NCBI RefSeq assembly: GCF_012986595.1
Contig: NZ_JAAQYM010000001.1
Span: 310,001-374,000 of the forward strand
Direction: 5' to 3'
DNA from: Pseudomonas koreensis
GTDB lineage: Bacteria > Pseudomonadota > Gammaproteobacteria > Pseudomonadales > Pseudomonadaceae
DNA length: 64,000 nucleotides
A program made the position numbers and the translations under genes. Shown piece after piece: positions 18,081 to 27,562 of the stretch (within the stretch, counting starts at the first letter, position 1; the number at the start of each line of letters is the position of its first letter). The notes beneath the pieces are model-generated. The model was not told where the DNA came from, did not search any database, and worked only from the letters and a program-made list of their open reading frames with translations.

Positions 18081-19309
18081 TACTGTAGTAACGCGGTATC
18101 AAGGACTTTGGAGGACTCGCCAAGAACACTCTCGGCCAGTTGCACAAACTCCTTGGTACTCACCGTCCCCAAATGCATCGCCCCGCGCAACACATCATCC
18201 AGCGAGCGCTTGTTGCGCGTCTTCAGGCGAATCTCGCGATCCAGCTCCTGCAGCACCATCACCGCTTTTGACAACTGCGCTGAGCTGATCTGCTCGCCGC
18301 GCAACGTCGTCACCTTCTGACTGTCCTTGGTCAACTTCGCCTGCAACGCCTGATACCGCTCATCGCCCATGCCGCCGGCGCGGCGCACCAGTTCGATTGC
18401 GTAGTACTCGGCAAACCCTTCGCTGATCCAGTCGCTGCGCTGCGCGTCGTTGATGCGCCCGAACACCTGCGCCAGTTCGCGTACCAGCGCACTGCTGCCG
18501 CTCTCGCTGACCAGTGGCAGGCGCGTGTTGAGGTAGATCGATTCGTGGGCACCGAGGCTGCCGCGCCACATCGGGTCGTTGGCGCCGACGATCAGCAGTT
18601 TTTTCGGATGCCGGGGATAGACTGCTTGCACCTGCGGCCAGACGAACGTCAGCAAGGTCAGCACATCCATGCGGTGCATGCCCTGCCCTTGCGGCGAAGC
18701 CACGGTGACTTCGGTTTCGCCCAGACGCGTGCGGCGACTGCCGAGGTGGCCGGCGAGCATCCAGCCGGTCGGGCGATCGAACAGGCGTGAAGGGTTGTCG
18801 ATGCGGAATGTGTTCTTGCCGATACGCGGCCAGGCGGTTTCGACGCTTTTCCAGCCGTTGGGCAACTCGAATTGAAGGCGTGACACCAGCTCGACGCCAT
18901 CCTGCTGATCGAGCTTGGCCGGCGGCACCAGATCATCGCCGCGCAGCAGTGCCCAGCTCGGGGTCATGCGCGTGTCGAAACTGCCGTTCTTGCGCCCGTG
19001 GCTGATACGCACGCGGTAAGTCAGGCTGGCCTTGTCACTGGTCGGGCGCCAGACGCCCCGTGCGTTTTTGCCCGGGGTCAGCAGCCATTGGCCGTCGGCC
19101 TTGAAGTCGCTGTAATGGCTGCCGTCACCGAGGTCAAAATCGAGACTGCGCACCACCTCGCCTTGGGCCAGGGTCAGGCGCACTTCGGCCTGATCGCTTT
19201 GCGGCAACAGACGCACGTGGTAATCCAGATCGACTTTCTTCGCCGCCCATACTGGCGCGCTTAGCGCCAGCAGACCAACGCCCAGCGTTCGCCGCAATCC
19301 CACAGCCAT
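18080..19309 (-). CDS. Exported M1-like (gluzincin) peptidase homologue without HExxH
   Basis: A 409-aa exported protein with a cleavable signal peptide (ending A-P-V-W-A-A before KKVDLDY). The N-terminal half is beta-rich, as in M1 aminopeptidases. The C-terminal half has the M1-like run with SDWISEGFAEYY, which matches the second zinc-ligand helix. The first metal motif is RELAQ where HExxH is expected, so both zinc histidines are missing and it is probably not a zinc peptidase. ATG at 19309 follows AAGGAG by five bases; a GTG two codons upstream is less well placed. Confidence 0.75.
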   Translation of the reverse strand: MAVGLRRTLGVGLLALSAPVWAAKKVDLDYHVRLLPQSDQAEVRLTLAQGEVVRSLDFDLGDGSHYSDFKADGQWLLTPGKNARGVWRPTSDKASLTYRVRISHGRKNGSFDTRMTPSWALLRGDDLVPPAKLDQQDGVELVSRLQFELPNGWKSVETAWPRIGKNTFRIDNPSRLFDRPTGWMLAGHLGSRRTRLGETEVTVASPQGQGMHRMDVLTLLTFVWPQVQAVYPRHPKKLLIVGANDPMWRGSLGAHESIYLNTRLPLVSESGSSALVRELAQVFGRINDAQRSDWISEGFAEYYAIELVRRAGGMGDERYQALQAKLTKDSQKVTTLRGEQISSAQLSKAVMVLQELDREIRLKTRNKRSLDDVLRGAMHLGTVSTKEFVQLAESVLGESSKVLDTALLQ

Positions 19310-19377
19310 AAACACTCCTTGTGGCAGTCAGAACTATTTTGTGAGTGCTGCGCACTCAAGCGGGACGGTGCGGCGAT

Positions 19378-19400
19378 CCGACAAGCTCCCTCGCCACAGA
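19378..19400. repeat. Solitary half of the second REP-like family
   Basis: A single arm matching CAAGCTCCCTCGCCACAG, the same unit that is paired at 10501-10636, without its partner. It looks like a decayed or half element. Confidence 0.6.
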
Positions 19401-19408
19401 TTTATTGG

Positions 19409-19858
19409 TTAGCCTGCGCGGAAAATCAGGTGATCTTCCCAGTCGTCCTCCGGCACGCTGCCTTCGGCAAGCATGCGCCCGGACTGGGAAATCCGTTCGT
19501 GGTGCACGGCGTCACGGTCGCCGCACACCAGGTGGTGCCACAACGGCAGATCTTTACCTTCGCTGACCAGTCGGTAACCGCAGGTCGGCGGCAGCCATTT
19601 GAATTCTTCGGCCTGGCCCGGGGTGAGCTGGATGCAGTCCGGGACAAACTGGATGCGGTTCGGGTAGTCGCTGCACTGACAGGTTTTCAGGTCCAGCAGT
19701 TTGCAGGCGATGCGTGTGTAATAGACGCTGTTGTCTTCTTCATCTTCGAGTTTCTGCAGGCAGCACAGACCGCAGCCGTCGCACAGCGATTCCCATTCCT
19801 CGTGATCCAGTTGATCGAGGGTTTTGCGTTTCCAGAACGGTTCGACTTTGGCGGCCAT
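19409..19858 (-). CDS. ycgN: YcgN family cysteine-cluster protein
   Basis: A 149-aa member of the UPF0260/YcgN family. The metal-chelating cluster is [11 protein letters not shown] near residues 28-38, with more cysteines in [13 protein letters not shown] and VPDC, suggesting Zn or Fe binding. Cellular role unknown. It is single, preceded by a 165-bp gap to the nitroreductase gene. ycgL and rnd, often found near ycgN in gammaproteobacteria, follow about 2 kb further on. Confidence 0.88.
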   Translation of the reverse strand: MAAKVEPFWKRKTLDQLDHEEWESLCDGCGLCCLQKLEDEEDNSVYYTRIACKLLDLKTCQCSDYPNRIQFVPDCIQLTPGQAEEFKWLPPTCGYRLVSEGKDLPLWHHLVCGDRDAVHHERISQSGRMLAEGSVPEDDWEDHLIFRAG

Positions 19859-20023
19859 GGCTCAAGCATCAACATCAGGTGGTGAAAAGGCCGCCAGTCT
19901 AGTGCCCAAGGCCTTGTGGGCCAAGCGTTGGCGACTGTCGGTAAATCCCGCTTGTCAGGCGAATCGCCGCCCAGTAGGGTTTTGCCACGAAATCATGACT
20001 CAAACACAGCCAGGAATCTTTCG

Positions 20024-20617
20024 ATGAGTGCCAACCCTCGCGTTGCCGATTACGCCATTCACCCGCAATTCACCGATCGCTGGTCGCCCCGCGCCTTCAC
20101 CGGCGAAGCGATCCCGGAAGAAACCCTGCTGAGCTTCTTCGAAGCCGCACGCTGGGCACCGTCGGCCTATAACTCGCAGCCGTGGCGTTTTCTCTATGCG
20201 CGTCGCGACACGCCGAACTGGGAGCGCTTTCTTGGCCTGCTGAATGAATTCAACCGCAGCTGGGCGCAACACGCCTCGGCGCTGGTGATCGTGATTTCGA
20301 AAACCACCTTCACCGCCCCCGGCGCCAGCGAAGAAACCCCGGCGCTGTGGCACACCTTCGACACCGGTTCGGCCTGGGGCCATCTGGCGCTGCAGGCGAG
20401 CATCAGCGGCTGGCACACCCACGGCATGGCCGGTTTCGATCAGGAGCTGACCCGCAAAGAGCTGAACATTCCTGAAGGTTATGCGCTGCACGCGGCGGTC
20501 GCGGTCGGCAAGCTGGGTGACAAAGCCACTCTGGCCGAGTACCTGCAGGCCCGTGAAGCGCCAAGCCCGCGTCGTCCGCTGAGCGAGCTGGCGGCTGAAG
20601 GCAGCTTCACTCTTTAA
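20024..20617 (+). CDS. Nitroreductase family FMN oxidoreductase
   Basis: A 197-aa flavoprotein of the nitroreductase superfamily. The N-terminal RWSPRAFTGEAIPEE and the motif ARWAPSAYNSQPWRF (FMN phosphate and ring contacts) are diagnostic. It should use NAD(P)H to reduce nitro compounds, quinones or similar small electrophiles; the true substrate cannot be read from sequence. ATG at 20024 starts the conserved region, and the longer open frame upstream is not protein-like. The stop merges into a REP pair. Confidence 0.88.
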   Translation: MSANPRVADYAIHPQFTDRWSPRAFTGEAIPEETLLSFFEAARWAPSAYNSQPWRFLYARRDTPNWERFLGLLNEFNRSWAQHASALVIVISKTTFTAPGASEETPALWHTFDTGSAWGHLALQASISGWHTHGMAGFDQELTRKELNIPEGYALHAAVAVGKLGDKATLAEYLQAREAPSPRRPLSELAAEGSFTL

Positions 20618-20690
20618 AAGCAAAAGATCGCAGCCTTCGGCAGCTCCTACATTGATCTCTGTAGGAGCTGCCGCAGGCTGCGATCTTTTG
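20617..20690. repeat. REP element pair (fluorescens type), short spacer
   Basis: Inverted units with only about a 10-base spacer, between the nitroreductase gene and the dehydrogenase gene. Same core as at 5603. Confidence 0.9.
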
Positions 20691-20698
20691 GGGAACTC

Positions 20699-21631
20699 TC
20701 AATACCCGCGTGCGAAATCCACTTCCCCGCGCAACGCCTCTCCCGCCTGATACGCCTTAAGGTTCTCGACGAACAACTGCACCATCAACGCCGGCGACGT
20801 CGGTGCCGAGCTGTGCCCGGTCAGCAGCAAGCCCCAGGCGGTCCAGAATGGATGGCGTTGTGGCAACGGCTCCTGACGGCAGACGTCGATCACCGCACCG
20901 GCCAGATGGCCTTCCTTCAAAGCTTCCACCAGATCCGCATCGACCACCGCCACGCCGCGCCCGACGTTGATGAACAACCCGGTCGGCTTGAATTGCTTGA
21001 ACAGCGCCGCGTCGTAGATATCGTGGGTGTGCGCGGTGTTCGGCAGCAGGTTGACCACGTAATCGACCTCGCCTACCAGCCGTGGCAGATCGGCCATCGC
21101 ACCGACCTCGACGAACGGCGCCTGCTCGCGCGCGCTGCTGGCGATGCCGTACAGCTCGACGCCGAACGGCAACAGGAACTGCGCCACGCTCTGGCCGATA
21201 TCGCCAGTGCCGACGATCAGCACCTTGCGCCCGACCAGACTCTGACCGGTGCGGTTGTCCCACTTGCGCTCGACCTGGCTGACCAGCCGCGCCAGCACTT
21301 CACGTTCGTGGCCGAGCATGTAGGTCAGCACGTATTCGGCCATCACCTGACCGAAGATGCCCACCGCGCGGGTCAGGCGGTAATCGCGGCGCAAACCGTC
21401 GGCGAGCAACGGCGTGATGCCGGCCCAGGTCGATTGCAGCCATTGCGGTTGATGGCCCTGACGCAACAGGGTCGCCAGCAGGTCCGGCTGCCCCAGCCAC
21501 ACCGGGCAATCGGCCGCCTGACGGGCCAGTTCGGCAGAGTCGCCACTGGTCAATACTTCAAGTTCGGGGGCCGCCTGACGCAGCAGCCGGGCGTACACCG
21601 CGTGGTCGTGTTCAGCAATCAGAACGCGCAT
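20699..21631 (-). CDS. D-2-hydroxyacid dehydrogenase (glyoxylate/hydroxypyruvate reductase type)
   Basis: A 310-aa NAD(P)-dependent D-2-hydroxyacid dehydrogenase. The dinucleotide loop is VGTGDIGQSVAQFL, the substrate-side segment is VVNLLPNTAHT, and the catalytic Arg/Glu/His set lies in NVGRG, DVCRQEPLP and LTGHSSAPT. The overall look is closest to the GhrA-like group that reduces glyoxylate and hydroxypyruvate. ATG at 21631 begins the conserved MRVLIAEHD strand; the ten extra upstream codons are not needed. Confidence 0.87.
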   Translation of the reverse strand: MRVLIAEHDHAVYARLLRQAAPELEVLTSGDSAELARQAADCPVWLGQPDLLATLLRQGHQPQWLQSTWAGITPLLADGLRRDYRLTRAVGIFGQVMAEYVLTYMLGHEREVLARLVSQVERKWDNRTGQSLVGRKVLIVGTGDIGQSVAQFLLPFGVELYGIASSAREQAPFVEVGAMADLPRLVGEVDYVVNLLPNTAHTHDIYDAALFKQFKPTGLFINVGRGVAVVDADLVEALKEGHLAGAVIDVCRQEPLPQRHPFWTAWGLLLTGHSSAPTSPALMVQLFVENLKAYQAGEALRGEVDFARGY

Positions 21632-21749
21632 CTTCAAACCTTTCGCAAACCGTGCAGGCAACCGCCGAAGGAGTCGCGCTCCTTCGTGGCGGTCGTCGCC
21701 GTAAAATCAGTTCCAGGGTGGCAAGAGGCCCAGAACAGGGCCTCGCAGA

Positions 21750-22043
21750 TCAGACCGGGTCGTTGCGTCGCAGCAACTCTTCGGGCAAGTGTTCGATGTA
21801 CTCGTCCTCGGCCGGCGGCATCTGCAGGTGATAGCCCTGCTTGTCGAGGTTTTCCAGGACCACGACGATGTCCTCGCTGGCCAGCTTGCGCTCGGGCGAG
21901 AGGACCAGATCGAAGGAATGTTTCGGCTTGCCGAACGCCAGCATCAGTGGTTCGGGCACGCGCTCCAGAGCATCGCTCTTGAGCACATAAAGGTACATCC
22001 CGCTTCGCTTCGAGCTTTGGTAAATGGAGCAAATACGTTTCAA
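21750..22043 (-). CDS. ycgL: YcgL domain-containing protein
   Basis: A 97-aa YcgL-family protein ([19 protein letters not shown] start, [16 protein letters not shown] end, here [18 protein letters not shown]). The fold is known for the family but the function is not. Its ATG overlaps the rnd stop by four bases, so it is translated with RNase D. Confidence 0.9.
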   Translation of the reverse strand: MKRICSIYQSSKRSGMYLYVLKSDALERVPEPLMLAFGKPKHSFDLVLSPERKLASEDIVVVLENLDKQGYHLQMPPAEDEYIEHLPEELLRRNDPV

Positions 22044-23173
22044 GGCTGTTCTCCGGCGGTGGCCAGGCTGTCGAGCAGCTTCTGGCCCATGAGTTCGCGG
22101 CGCCAGCCACGCAGCGACTCAGGCAATTGATAAGGACCCTCGGGGAAGCCGCTTTTGACCAGGGCTTCGAGGGTTTTCTTGCGCAGCATCAGTTCCGGCG
22201 CAATGCCCAGGCGTTCGGCCTCGACCTGACCGAGGGCGCGCAGTTGTTTGATCAGCGCGGCGGCTTCGACCGGCAGAGGCTCCGGCACCGCCGGCGGCCA
22301 TTGATCAGGCCCCACACTGCCAGAGCGCTTGATCAGATCAAGCAGAAATTGGCCGTCCTGACGCACGGTACGCGGGTGCATGTCTTCGATCTTGCCCAGC
22401 GCGGCGAGGTTGTCCGGTTGGGTGCGGGCCAGCGGCCACAGCGAATGCTCACGGACGATGCGGTTGCGCGGCAGATTGCGCGCGCGGGCTTCTCGCTCGC
22501 GCCAGGCGCACAGCTCGCGCAATACCGCGAGTTGCGCGCGGGACAGTTTCCACGCCAGTTTGGCCTCGCGATAGACCTCGTACGGGTCGGTCTCGCGGCG
22601 CAGGTTGGCCACCAGTTCGGCGCCGTCCTCCAGCACCCAGGCGAACTTATCGTCGGACAGTTTCGGCCGCAGCTGGACGAAAACCTCCGCCAGATGCACC
22701 GCATCTTCAGCGGCGTAGCTGATCTGCGTGTCGGACAGCGGGCGCTGCAACCAGTCGGAACGGGTTTCGCCCTTGGGCAGTTCAATGCCCAGCACTTCCT
22801 GCACCAGCCGCGAGTAGCCCATCGAGAACCCAAGGTTCAGGTAGGCCGCCGCCAGTTGCGTGTCGAACAGTGGCGCCGGCAGGCTGCCGGTCAGGCGCAA
22901 CAGCACTTCGAGGTCTTCGCTGCAGGCGTGCAGGACTTTGAGCACCGCCGGGTTTTCCAGCAACGCCGCCAGCGGTTGCCAGGCGTCGATGGTCAGCGGG
23001 TCGATCAGGTAGGCGCGCTTGCCGTCGCCAACCTGCAACAGGCCGGCAATCGGGTAGAAGGTGTCGACCCGCATGAATTCGGTGTCGAGGGCAACGAACG
23101 GCAGCTGCTGCCACTCGGCGCAAAACTGCGCGAGGCTTTCGTTGTCGCGAATCCAGTGAATATCGATGGCCAC
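22040..23173 (-). CDS. rnd: Ribonuclease D
   Basis: A 377-aa 3'-5' exoribonuclease that trims tRNA and other stable RNA ends. The DEDD exonuclease residues are in VALDTEFMR (D, E), [11 protein letters not shown] (D) and [10 protein letters not shown] (Y and D), and HRDC-type helical domains follow in the second half. GTG at 23173 is the start: AGGGAG precedes it and the protein then begins VAIDIHWI as in other Pseudomonas RNase D. The upstream open frame runs into a REP pair. It is coupled to ycgL. Confidence 0.92.
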   Translation of the reverse strand: MAIDIHWIRDNESLAQFCAEWQQLPFVALDTEFMRVDTFYPIAGLLQVGDGKRAYLIDPLTIDAWQPLAALLENPAVLKVLHACSEDLEVLLRLTGSLPAPLFDTQLAAAYLNLGFSMGYSRLVQEVLGIELPKGETRSDWLQRPLSDTQISYAAEDAVHLAEVFVQLRPKLSDDKFAWVLEDGAELVANLRRETDPYEVYREAKLAWKLSRAQLAVLRELCAWREREARARNLPRNRIVREHSLWPLARTQPDNLAALGKIEDMHPRTVRQDGQFLLDLIKRSGSVGPDQWPPAVPEPLPVEAAALIKQLRALGQVEAERLGIAPELMLRKKTLEALVKSGFPEGPYQLPESLRGWRRELMGQKLLDSLATAGEQP

Positions 23174-23318
23174 ACGGCTCTCCCTTGAAGAATGGCGCGC
23201 AGTATATATCGCCGCCGGGGTTTTACGCGCCTGCGCTGGGCCAGAGCTGTAACGAAATGTCCTGCCTGAGAGAAAGAATAGTCTTACAGCGAGATTGGCA
23301 AGATTAATCCGGGTGACC

Positions 23319-23407
23319 TGTGTAGGAGCTGCCGCAGGCTGCGATCTTTTGACGTTGGTTTTTAAAAACAAGATCAAAAGATCGCAGCCTGCGGCAGCTC
23401 CTACACA
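23319..23407. repeat. REP element pair (fluorescens type)
   Basis: Inverted units 23319-23352 and 23371-23407 in the 338-bp gap between rnd and the divergent transporter gene. Nothing else recognisable was seen in that gap. Confidence 0.9.
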
Positions 23408-23511
23408 GGGGAGAGTGTTATTTAGTTTTTAAATAGCACTGGGGAAATCTGATTTGCCGATACTTGCGCTGCGCCGCCTAATCAACAGCCTCCGCAATCC
23501 AGAGTCTGCTG

Positions 23512-24693
23512 ATGGAAAACGTTCGCGCCCCCGCTCGCCCCGCTGCCTGGCTGATGCTCGGCATCATGCTCGTCGCGCTCAATCTGCGCCCCGCCATGGC
23601 CGCCGTCGGCCCCTTGCTGTCGGCCATACGCGCTGACATTCCGTTGAGTTTCAGCCTGGCTTCGCTGCTGACCATGCTGCCGGTGATGGCAATGGGGCTG
23701 GCGATGTTTTTCGGCCTTGGTATCAGTCGGCGTCTGGGCGAGCAGCGCACGGTAATCCTGTCGCTGCTGATTATCGGGTTGGCCACGCTGTCGCGGCTGT
23801 GGCTCGATTCGGCAGCGCAATTGATTGGCAGCGCGGTGCTGGCCGGGATGGGCATCGCCCTGATTCAGGCGTTGATGCCGGTGCTGATCAAGTCACGCTT
23901 CCCCGACAACGTGGCGCTGTGCATGGGTTTGTATGTGACCTCGATCATGGGCGGCGCCGCGCTGGCCGCCTCGTTTGCGCCGCTGGTGGGGGTGCAGACC
24001 GGTAGCTGGCGCATCGGGCTGGCAATCTGGGCGGGGCTGGCCGTGCTCGCGTTGCTGGTCTGGTGGACACAACCGGCCGCGTCATCCAAACCGAACACGC
24101 CGACAGGAAAACCATCATTCTTCGGCAATTCCCGCGCCTGGCTGCTCGCCATCTTCTTCGGCTTGGGCACGGCGTCCTACACCTGTGTGCTCGCCTGGCT
24201 GGCGCCGTACTACGTGGAACAAGGCTGGAGCGAACAGCACGCCGGCCTGCTGTTGGGTTTTCTGACGGCCATGGAGGTGATTTCCGGGTTGCTGACGCCG
24301 GCGATCGCCAACCGCAGCCGTGATCGTCGGGTGATTCTGGCAACGTTGCTGTTGCTGATCATTGCCGGTTTCTGCGGACTGATCCTCAGCCCACAACACC
24401 TGAGCCTGCTGTGGCCATGCCTGCTGGGGCTGGGCATTGGCGGGCTGTTCCCGATGAGCCTGATCGTCTCGCTCGATCACCTCGACAACCCACAGCGCGC
24501 CGGAAGCCTGACCGCCTTCGTGCAAGGCATCGGCTATTTGATCGCCGGGCTTTCGCCGCTGCTGGCGGGCATCCTCCGCGACCGCCTCGGCAGCTTCGAA
24601 TGGGCCTGGTGGTCGCTGACGGCAGTGATGGTCGTGATGTTGTTGATGGTGTTGCGCTTCGACCCACGGCAGTACGCCCGATACATTCGCTGA
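23512..24693 (+). CDS. CynX/NimT-type MFS transporter
   Basis: A 393-aa major facilitator with about 12 hydrophobic segments, resembling the cyanate/2-nitroimidazole transporter group (LNLRPAMAAVGPLLSAI near the start, SRFPDNVALCMGLYVTS in the middle). No cyanase or nitrile gene is adjacent, so the substrate is open. ATG at 23512 lies directly before the first basic residues and helix; the ribosome site is weak. Confidence 0.85.
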   Translation: MENVRAPARPAAWLMLGIMLVALNLRPAMAAVGPLLSAIRADIPLSFSLASLLTMLPVMAMGLAMFFGLGISRRLGEQRTVILSLLIIGLATLSRLWLDSAAQLIGSAVLAGMGIALIQALMPVLIKSRFPDNVALCMGLYVTSIMGGAALAASFAPLVGVQTGSWRIGLAIWAGLAVLALLVWWTQPAASSKPNTPTGKPSFFGNSRAWLLAIFFGLGTASYTCVLAWLAPYYVEQGWSEQHAGLLLGFLTAMEVISGLLTPAIANRSRDRRVILATLLLLIIAGFCGLILSPQHLSLLWPCLLGLGIGGLFPMSLIVSLDHLDNPQRAGSLTAFVQGIGYLIAGLSPLLAGILRDRLGSFEWAWWSLTAVMVVMLLMVLRFDPRQYARYIR

Positions 24694-24893
24694 ACCCAAA
24701 TGTCATCGCCGGGCTAGAGGCCTCTTGCCATCTTTGTCCGGTTTATTTCGCGACGTCGTGTTGCTAAAAGTTTCTGTCCCACAACCGACATTGAATCGTC
24801 CTACAGGGCTTTGTCCTGGCACCATCGTTCCGCTACGATCATGCGCACACGTTTGCGCGGATTCAGCGCAAGGAGCACAGCGAGACGGAACGG

Positions 24894-25829
24894 ATGCTGA
24901 ACAGTAACTTGCTTCGAAAGCTCGACATGCAGGACCTCATGGTGTTTATCGCCGTGTATGAGCAAAGCAGCGTCACGGACGTCTCGGAGACGTTGTGCGT
25001 CAGCCAGTCCACCGTCAGTTACTGCCTGAAAAAATTGCGCACCAGTTTCGAAGACGAACTGTTCATCAACACCCGCACGGGCATGCGCCCCACCTACAAG
25101 GCCGGCACCATGTACGGCCACGTGCAGAAAATCCTCGAAAGCATCAACCTGTGCCACGCCGGCGCCCCGACGTTCGATCCGACCCAACAAGCCGTGACCT
25201 TCAATATCTGTGCTCCGGAATATTTCGAGCAACTGGTGTTGCCGCGTCTGTTGAAGCGGTTTGACTTCGACGATTTGCCGGTGATGGTCAACATGCACAA
25301 GTTCGAGACCGACGTCCCCGCCGACGAGCTGCGCGACGGCAGCCTCGACCTGGTGATCTGTTTCGGCCCCAACTTCCACCGCAGCCACACCGACCTCAAG
25401 TCGCGGATGCTGCTGGAGGACGACCTGGTCTGTGTCTTCGACAAACGCGCCACGCCGCTGGAACCGCGCCTGAGTCTGCAGGCCTTCACCGAACGGCGGC
25501 ACGTGTTCCCGACCCCGTGGACCTCCACCACCAACATGGTCGACGGCTGGCTGGCGCGTCAGGCGCAGAAACGGCAGATCGTTGCGCGCTCCAACAGCTA
25601 CAGCGCGGCGCTGAAAATGATCACTGGCACCGACTTCATCCTCACCCTGCCCCGGCGCATCCAGCGTCTGCTGACCAACGATGCGGTGTTCAACCACTGC
25701 GAAGCGCCGAACGGCTTGCCGGGGTTCACCCTCGATATGCAGTGGAGCCAGGCCGCCGATCAGGACAGCGCCAACCTCTGGCTGCGCGAACAGGTGATCA
25801 AGGTGTGCAGTGAGCTGGCAGCCGCCTGA
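24894..25829 (+). CDS. LysR-type transcriptional regulator
   Basis: A 311-aa LysR regulator of the NodD/LeuO-like branch. The helix-turn-helix is in the first 65 residues (SVTDVSETLCVSQSTVSYCL), and the rest is the effector domain. The gene is convergent with the CHMI isomerase gene and lies 200 bp after the CynX-like transporter gene, so neither is an obvious divergent target. Its regulon cannot be read from context. Confidence 0.87.
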   Translation: MLNSNLLRKLDMQDLMVFIAVYEQSSVTDVSETLCVSQSTVSYCLKKLRTSFEDELFINTRTGMRPTYKAGTMYGHVQKILESINLCHAGAPTFDPTQQAVTFNICAPEYFEQLVLPRLLKRFDFDDLPVMVNMHKFETDVPADELRDGSLDLVICFGPNFHRSHTDLKSRMLLEDDLVCVFDKRATPLEPRLSLQAFTERRHVFPTPWTSTTNMVDGWLARQAQKRQIVARSNSYSAALKMITGTDFILTLPRRIQRLLTNDAVFNHCEAPNGLPGFTLDMQWSQAADQDSANLWLREQVIKVCSELAAA

Positions 25830-25832
25830 GTC

Positions 25833-26198
25833 CTACACGCCGATGGCAGTCTTGGTGTAGGAATCGCGGTCGATATCGAGCAACTCCACGCACAACTGCA
25901 CTTCAACCCCGGCCGGCCACTCGCACAGCTCCTGCAGCACCGCCAGCAGGCTCTCCGAGAGCTGCTTCTTGATCTGTGGCGAACGACCGCTGAGCAGCGC
26001 CAGCTTCACGTGGACGAAGCCGCGCTCGCCCATCCCGGTACCGACCTTGAAGTTCTCGACCTTCACCGCCCGGCTCTTGATGTCGAACTCCGCCGCGAAC
26101 TGACCGGAACCCACCAGGGTATTGTTGAGCCGGATCAACGCCACGTCGGCGTTCAACTGCGGCAGGTTGGCGGTGTATTCCATGTGCAGGTGTGGCAT
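25833..26198 (-). CDS. hpaF: 5-carboxymethyl-2-hydroxymuconate Delta-isomerase
   Basis: A 121-aa tautomerase-superfamily protein of the CHMI type. Pro2 (Pro1 after Met removal, MPHLHMEY) is the catalytic base. The enzyme belongs to the homoprotocatechuate branch of 4-hydroxyphenylacetate breakdown, but no other hpa genes are present here, so it may act on another muconate or oxaloacetate-like substrate. It stands alone, convergent to the LysR gene with only a 3-bp gap. Confidence 0.85.
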   Translation of the reverse strand: MPHLHMEYTANLPQLNADVALIRLNNTLVGSGQFAAEFDIKSRAVKVENFKVGTGMGERGFVHVKLALLSGRSPQIKKQLSESLLAVLQELCEWPAGVEVQLCVELLDIDRDSYTKTAIGV

Positions 26199-26250
26199 GG
26201 GGTGCTCCAGTCAGTCGGCAGAAAAGTCGTACGTATACCACAGCATCGGC

Positions 26251-27459
26251 CTACTCTCCTGCGGGTTTTTCTGACGCTGTCGAGGTTAACGTCTGACGCA
26301 CAGACAAGGTTTCCCAGAGCGCCACCAGCACCACGATCGCCGTGGTCAGCACCCCGAGCATCAGCGCCGAAAACCAGTGATTCAACGCCAATGGCAGCGC
26401 CAGTGTGAGCAACACCAGCCCCGCCACATGCGACAACGGCGGCAGCGGTCGGTCGGACATGACCCACTTGAACAGCGCATTGCCCAACAGGAACAGCCAG
26501 GGTCCGCCCACGATCACCAGAATGCCGGCATCGGTGGCGTGGTCCGGGTGCACCAGCACCAGTTCGTCAGCTACTGCGCTGACAATCACCCCGGCGACGA
26601 TCAGCACGTGCAGGTAGGTGTAGGCAATCCGCGCCTGCCGCCCGGGATCGCTCGAATGCGCAATGCGGTGATGCGCACGCTCGGCACCGCTGTCGAAATA
26701 CACCCACCACATGCCGATGCTGCCCAGCACTGCCCCCAGAAAGGCGATGACCGCGGTCACGCTCAGTGTCAGCTCGGCGAACGTCGCCCCGGTGACCAGC
26801 AACGATTCTCCGAGGGCGATGATCACGAACAATGCGCAGCGCTCGGCCATGTGATTGCCTTCGACGTTCCAGTCGCTTAGCGACGAACGCCCCAGCCCCG
26901 GCACCCAGAAATACAGCGAAGGTGACACCAGCTCGATCAACAGCGCCAGCGCCCAACACCACAGTCGCTGCTGCCCGTCGAGAAATGCCCCGGTGATCCA
27001 GAACACTCCGGAGAACATCAGCCACGCCAGGATGCGCTGGAAATTGCGGGTCATGCTCAGCGATTCGCCGCGCACCGCCCAGATCGCGAACAGCGTGCGC
27101 CCGACCTGCATGAACACGAACGCCGAGGCAAACATCAACCCGCGCTCGGTGAAAGCCTTGGGGATCGATGACGACAACAACAGGCCGGCGATCATCAGCG
27201 CGAACAAGCCCAGGCGGATCGGCAGTTTTTCCGGGTCGAGCCAGTTGGTGATCCACGAGGTGAAGATCCACACCCACCACACCGCGACCATCAGCAAAGC
27301 CACCTGCACGGCGCCCAGAATCGACAAATGTGCGAGCAGCGAATGCGATAACTGGGTCACGGCGAACACGAACACCAGGTCGAAAAACAGCTCGACCATG
27401 CCAACCTTGCCACTGTCGAGACTGCCGCGCCCACGCAGCAACGAACGGGAAATGCTCAT
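26251..27459 (-). CDS. LtrA (low temperature requirement A) family membrane protein
   Basis: A 402-aa integral membrane protein with about 10-12 helices. The family signature is near the start (VGMVELFFDLVFVFAVTQLS) and includes the conserved acidic and Phe residues of LtrA proteins; a second landmark is EGNHMAERCALFVIIALGES. The role is unknown apart from the Listeria phenotype that gave the name. ATG at 27459 has GGAGA nine bases upstream; two further in-frame ATGs upstream would add a Cys-rich stretch that looks non-native. Confidence 0.82.
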   Translation of the reverse strand: MSISRSLLRGRGSLDSGKVGMVELFFDLVFVFAVTQLSHSLLAHLSILGAVQVALLMVAVWWVWIFTSWITNWLDPEKLPIRLGLFALMIAGLLLSSSIPKAFTERGLMFASAFVFMQVGRTLFAIWAVRGESLSMTRNFQRILAWLMFSGVFWITGAFLDGQQRLWCWALALLIELVSPSLYFWVPGLGRSSLSDWNVEGNHMAERCALFVIIALGESLLVTGATFAELTLSVTAVIAFLGAVLGSIGMWWVYFDSGAERAHHRIAHSSDPGRQARIAYTYLHVLIVAGVIVSAVADELVLVHPDHATDAGILVIVGGPWLFLLGNALFKWVMSDRPLPPLSHVAGLVLLTLALPLALNHWFSALMLGVLTTAIVVLVALWETLSVRQTLTSTASEKPAGE

Positions 27460-27562
27460 CGGACAGGTCTCCGCCGGGGTCATTGCCATTGAGCAAAGCA
27501 GGCGGAGAAGATGAACGCAACACCCTTGCAGGCTCACGCCTACAGGAGATTGGTGTTGGGCA

